A stretch of DNA of 21,949 bases from a virus. The stretch covers positions 1 to 21,949 of the IMG/VR virus record IMGVR_UViG_3300034418_012165, one strand, 5' to 3'. Within the stretch, counting starts at the first letter, position 1, and each line of letters begins with the position of its first letter. The notes below the pieces were generated by a model. It was given only the letters and a program-made list of their open reading frames with translations, did no database searches and had not been told where the DNA came from. A program made the translations under genes and the position numbers. Below are positions 21,897-21,949 of this stretch, one piece after another.

Positions 21897-21949
21897 GGTT
21901 CACGTTATTTTAAGGGTTAATTTTTGAGGAGAGAGAGAAAAAGACGTGG

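Noticed and set aside
1-21949. Integration or transfer marks (integrase, attachment site, tRNA, insertion sequence)
   Set aside because: I saw none, so I cannot say whether the phage is temperate. These functions could lie outside the window.

Overview
The window is a stretch of a tailed double-stranded DNA phage or prophage (class Caudoviricetes), most likely a siphovirus. It has a long tape measure protein, a major tail tube protein and a frameshifted tail chaperone, and no contractile sheath. No integrase, tRNA, rRNA, insertion sequence or CRISPR array is visible. Most genes have clear Shine-Dalgarno sequences (AGGAG, AAGGAA, AGGAAA), so the host uses canonical ribosome binding sites. I cannot name the host from this sequence.

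Almost everything is on the minus strand and reads from right to left. Packaging and head genes come first: small terminase (21896-21372), large terminase, portal, scaffold, a zone of two overlapping small reading frames, two small beta-rich proteins, and a repeat-rich fibre protein. This block ends at a strong intrinsic terminator (15255-15221). A membrane-anchored cysteine-rich protein (15217-14828) starts right behind the terminator.

Next is a 254-base intergenic region (14827-14574) in front of the major capsid gene. It holds two copies of a five-box DnaA-box array with identical geometry. A sigma70-type promoter lies at its downstream edge, and its -35 element is inside the last DnaA box. 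The major capsid gene (14573-13650) follows and ends in two GC-rich hairpins.

The connector and tail module continues to the left. It holds an unknown protein, a 46-residue protein, a decoration-like protein, an adaptor, a tail terminator and the tail tube. It continues with chaperone G and GT (-1 frameshift at A_AAT_TTT), a neck-like protein, the tape measure, a 1105-residue receptor-type tail protein, a hub-like protein, a YkuD-like lysis enzyme and a BhlA-like holin. Many of these genes overlap by 1 to 8 bases, which suggests translational coupling.

The left 1.4 kb is a separate plus-strand module converging on the late genes. It holds two adenine-type DNA methyltransferase genes with near-identical C-terminal domains (the first cut by the window edge), an unknown 118-residue protein and a 53-residue SWIM zinc-finger protein. 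Its last stop codon shares the palindrome CTAG with the holin stop codon.

Two whole-window patterns stand out. I found no GATC site anywhere and only about three CCGG sites, which fits avoidance of host restriction. By contrast, CCGCGG occurs about 19 times. The strongest candidate for something undescribed is the phased DnaA-box array joined to a promoter directly upstream of the capsid gene.
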